From: Burkholderiales bacterium
GTDB taxonomy: Bacteria > Pseudomonadota > Gammaproteobacteria > Burkholderiales > Burkholderiaceae_D
Direction: 5' to 3'
Length of the DNA: 6,614 nucleotides
NCBI GenBank assembly: GCA_028868455.1
Contig: JAGWUK010000170.1
Span: 1-6,614 of the forward strand
This document shows positions 5,407 to 6,614 of the stretch, one piece after another. Under the pieces are notes generated by a model. The model ran no database searches, had not been told where the DNA came from, and was given only the letters and a program-made list of their open reading frames with translations. The position numbers and the translations under genes were made by a program. The first letter of the stretch is position 1. Each line of letters begins with the position of its first letter.

Positions 5407-6474
5407 ATGTCACACGCATTGGCTGACAGGCCTCAACACGACCATCGCGATCAAGCACCGGCCTCTTCACATACATCACCAAATACCGATTTTCCCTATC
5501 CTTCACTGATGGACATCCGAATCTGCACAAGTAATTTGGCCAATCAGGTTTTGCGAACGCCAGTGTGGCAATGGCAAACTGGCGCAGTCGAAACATTGTC
5601 GCCCGCCACACAAGTCTGGCTGAAGTTAGAGTTATTCCAAAAAACCGGCACATTCAAACTACGTGGCGCACTCAATTGCGTCAATGCGCTTAGCAACGAC
5701 GAACGTCTTCGCGGAATCGTCGCTGTCAGTGCGGGCAATCACGCCATGGCTGTCGCATATACAGCCAAACTATCCGGAATTTCATGTAAGGTCGTCATGC
5801 CGCGCTTCGCCAGTCCAGCGCGTATTAACGCCTGCCGTGAAAATGGTTCGGAAGTTCTACTGGCAGATAATATGCACCAAGCCTTTGAATGGGGACAGCG
5901 GATTGTCGAGAATGAACTACGCACGATGGTGCATCCATATAATGGGCCATTGACAGCACTAGGCACAGCGGGAATCGGCCTGGAATTAATGGAACAGATT
6001 CCGGATCTTGATGCAGTCGTCATCCCCATAGGAGGAGGCGGATTGTGCGCTGGTATTGCGTCAGCAATCAAACAAATCGCACCACATTGTGCCGTGTATG
6101 GTGTCGAGCCGTTTGGTGCGGATGCAATGTATCGCAGCTTTCAATCGGGGCAAACTGAAACATTGCAGCATATCGACACAGTTGCCGACAGTCTGTGCGC
6201 GCCCTATACGATGGATTACAGTTTTCGGGTCTGCCAACGATTCGTAGACGATATTGTTCGCGTCAGCGATCAGGAAATTTGTGCATCGATGGCGCACCTG
6301 TATCGAGATATGAAACTGGTTGCTGAACCCGCTGCTGCGGTGGCTACGGCAGGACTGTTCGGCCCATTACGCGCGAGGCTGGATGGAAAGCGCGTAGCAT
6401 TAATCATCTGCGGCTCGAATGTTGACCCTGGGCGATTTACTGAACTGTTGCTGCGAAATTCCGATGCCAGCTAA
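5407..6474 (+). CDS. PLP-dependent threonine/serine dehydratase family protein (fold type II)
   Basis: The 355-residue enzyme belongs to the family containing threonine ammonia-lyase, serine dehydratase, serine racemase and hydroxyectoine-type dehydratases. These use pyridoxal phosphate to remove or rearrange amino and hydroxyl groups of amino acids in the cytoplasm. Visible motifs: LKLELFQKTGTFKLRGA with the Schiff-base Lys84; SAGNHAMAVAY (108-118) with Asn111 near the PLP ring; the phosphate-binding glycine loop GGGGLCAG (209-216); AEPAAAV with Glu307; and CGSN (335-338), whose Cys335 sits where the family places the Ser or Cys contacting the PLP nitrogen. There is no C-terminal regulatory (ACT-like) domain, so it resembles catabolic rather than biosynthetic IlvA enzymes. 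Residues 1-34 are an extra His/Pro/Ser-rich N-terminus, supported by the AGGAG at 5397-5401. In the metal site known from serine racemase, Glu234 and Ala238 are kept but the second acid is Ala240. The exact substrate cannot be told from sequence or context, since the gene stands alone. Confidence 0.9.
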   Translation: MSHALADRPQHDHRDQAPASSHTSPNTDFPYPSLMDIRICTSNLANQVLRTPVWQWQTGAVETLSPATQVWLKLELFQKTGTFKLRGALNCVNALSNDERLRGIVAVSAGNHAMAVAYTAKLSGISCKVVMPRFASPARINACRENGSEVLLADNMHQAFEWGQRIVENELRTMVHPYNGPLTALGTAGIGLELMEQIPDLDAVVIPIGGGGLCAGIASAIKQIAPHCAVYGVEPFGADAMYRSFQSGQTETLQHIDTVADSLCAPYTMDYSFRVCQRFVDDIVRVSDQEICASMAHLYRDMKLVAEPAAAVATAGLFGPLRARLDGKRVALIICGSNVDPGRFTELLLRNSDAS

Positions 6475-6566
6475 GTTTCATTGATCAGCACTCCAAATTA
6501 GGATGATGACGACGAAAACTCGTGCTTGAGGACATCAGAGCAATGGTTCGCGGATACGCCGGAAAT
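6475..6566. other. Convergent intergenic region after the dehydratase gene
   Basis: I see no gene and no plus-strand intrinsic terminator of its own here. The nearest stem-loop is the leftward terminator at 6567-6596, whose hairpin could still impede rightward transcripts. Confidence 0.5.
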
Positions 6567-6596
6567 AAAAAAGCCTACGCAAATTGATGCGTAGGC
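6567..6596 (-). terminator. Rho-independent terminator for a minus-strand gene beyond the right edge
   Basis: A perfect nine-base inverted repeat, GCCTACGCA (6573-6581) and TGCGTAGGC (6588-6596), encloses a six-base loop. Read on the minus strand, the stem is followed directly by six T (6572-6567) and then ATTT, a textbook intrinsic terminator. On the plus strand no T-run follows the stem, so it should serve a leftward transcript entering from the right, whose gene is outside the window and converges with the dehydratase gene. Confidence 0.9.
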
Positions 6597-6614
6597 AAAC
6601 TCACTATCGCAGTG

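Noticed and set aside
1..6614. CRISPR arrays, tRNA or rRNA genes, and full insertion sequences
   Set aside because: No regularly spaced repeats, cloverleaf-like or rRNA-like stretches, or transposase motifs were seen on either strand.

Overview
The window reads as chromosomal DNA of a Gram-negative proteobacterium. A beta-proteobacterium, perhaps of the Oxalobacteraceae/Burkholderiales type, is the best guess, based on the separate ureA, ureB and ureC genes, the SCO-family protein, the lipobox lipoprotein and the moderate GC content. This assignment is inference, because there is no rRNA or other marker gene to confirm it.

Left block (1-1504). The urease structural genes run leftwards on the minus strand as ureA-ureB-ureC. 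They are tightly coupled, and ureC runs off the left edge after 195 codons. The ~300-base gap upstream of ureA holds the clearest regulatory signal of the window. A sigma-54-type -24/-12 element lies at 1299-1314, and an almost canonical NtrC enhancer site lies at 1365-1381, about 85 bases upstream of the predicted start. Together they imply that urease is induced by nitrogen limitation. ureD, which often precedes ureA, is not at its usual position.

Middle block (1505-4620). A divergent plus-strand gene encodes a secreted alpha/beta hydrolase with a visible Ser-Asp-His triad. It converges on a two-gene minus-strand operon made of a lipoprotein (fibronectin type III plus a His-rich YHYH domain) and a membrane-anchored SCO1/SenC protein. 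The two genes overlap by four bases (TTGA). The pair looks like an envelope metal (probably copper) handling module of unproven function.

Gene-poor stretch (4621-5406). It begins with a ~200-bp element bounded by imperfect inverted repeats and TA dinucleotides, resembling a MITE (small non-autonomous transposable element), placed just before the lipoprotein's ribosome binding site. The rest contains several short palindromes and one good sigma-70 promoter, but no convincing long gene.

Right block (5407-6614). A plus-strand gene encodes a fold-type II PLP enzyme of the threonine/serine dehydratase family. The window closes with a strong intrinsic terminator oriented for a minus-strand gene that lies outside the window. 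Apart from the urease genes and the lipoprotein-SCO pair, the genes look like independent transcription units.
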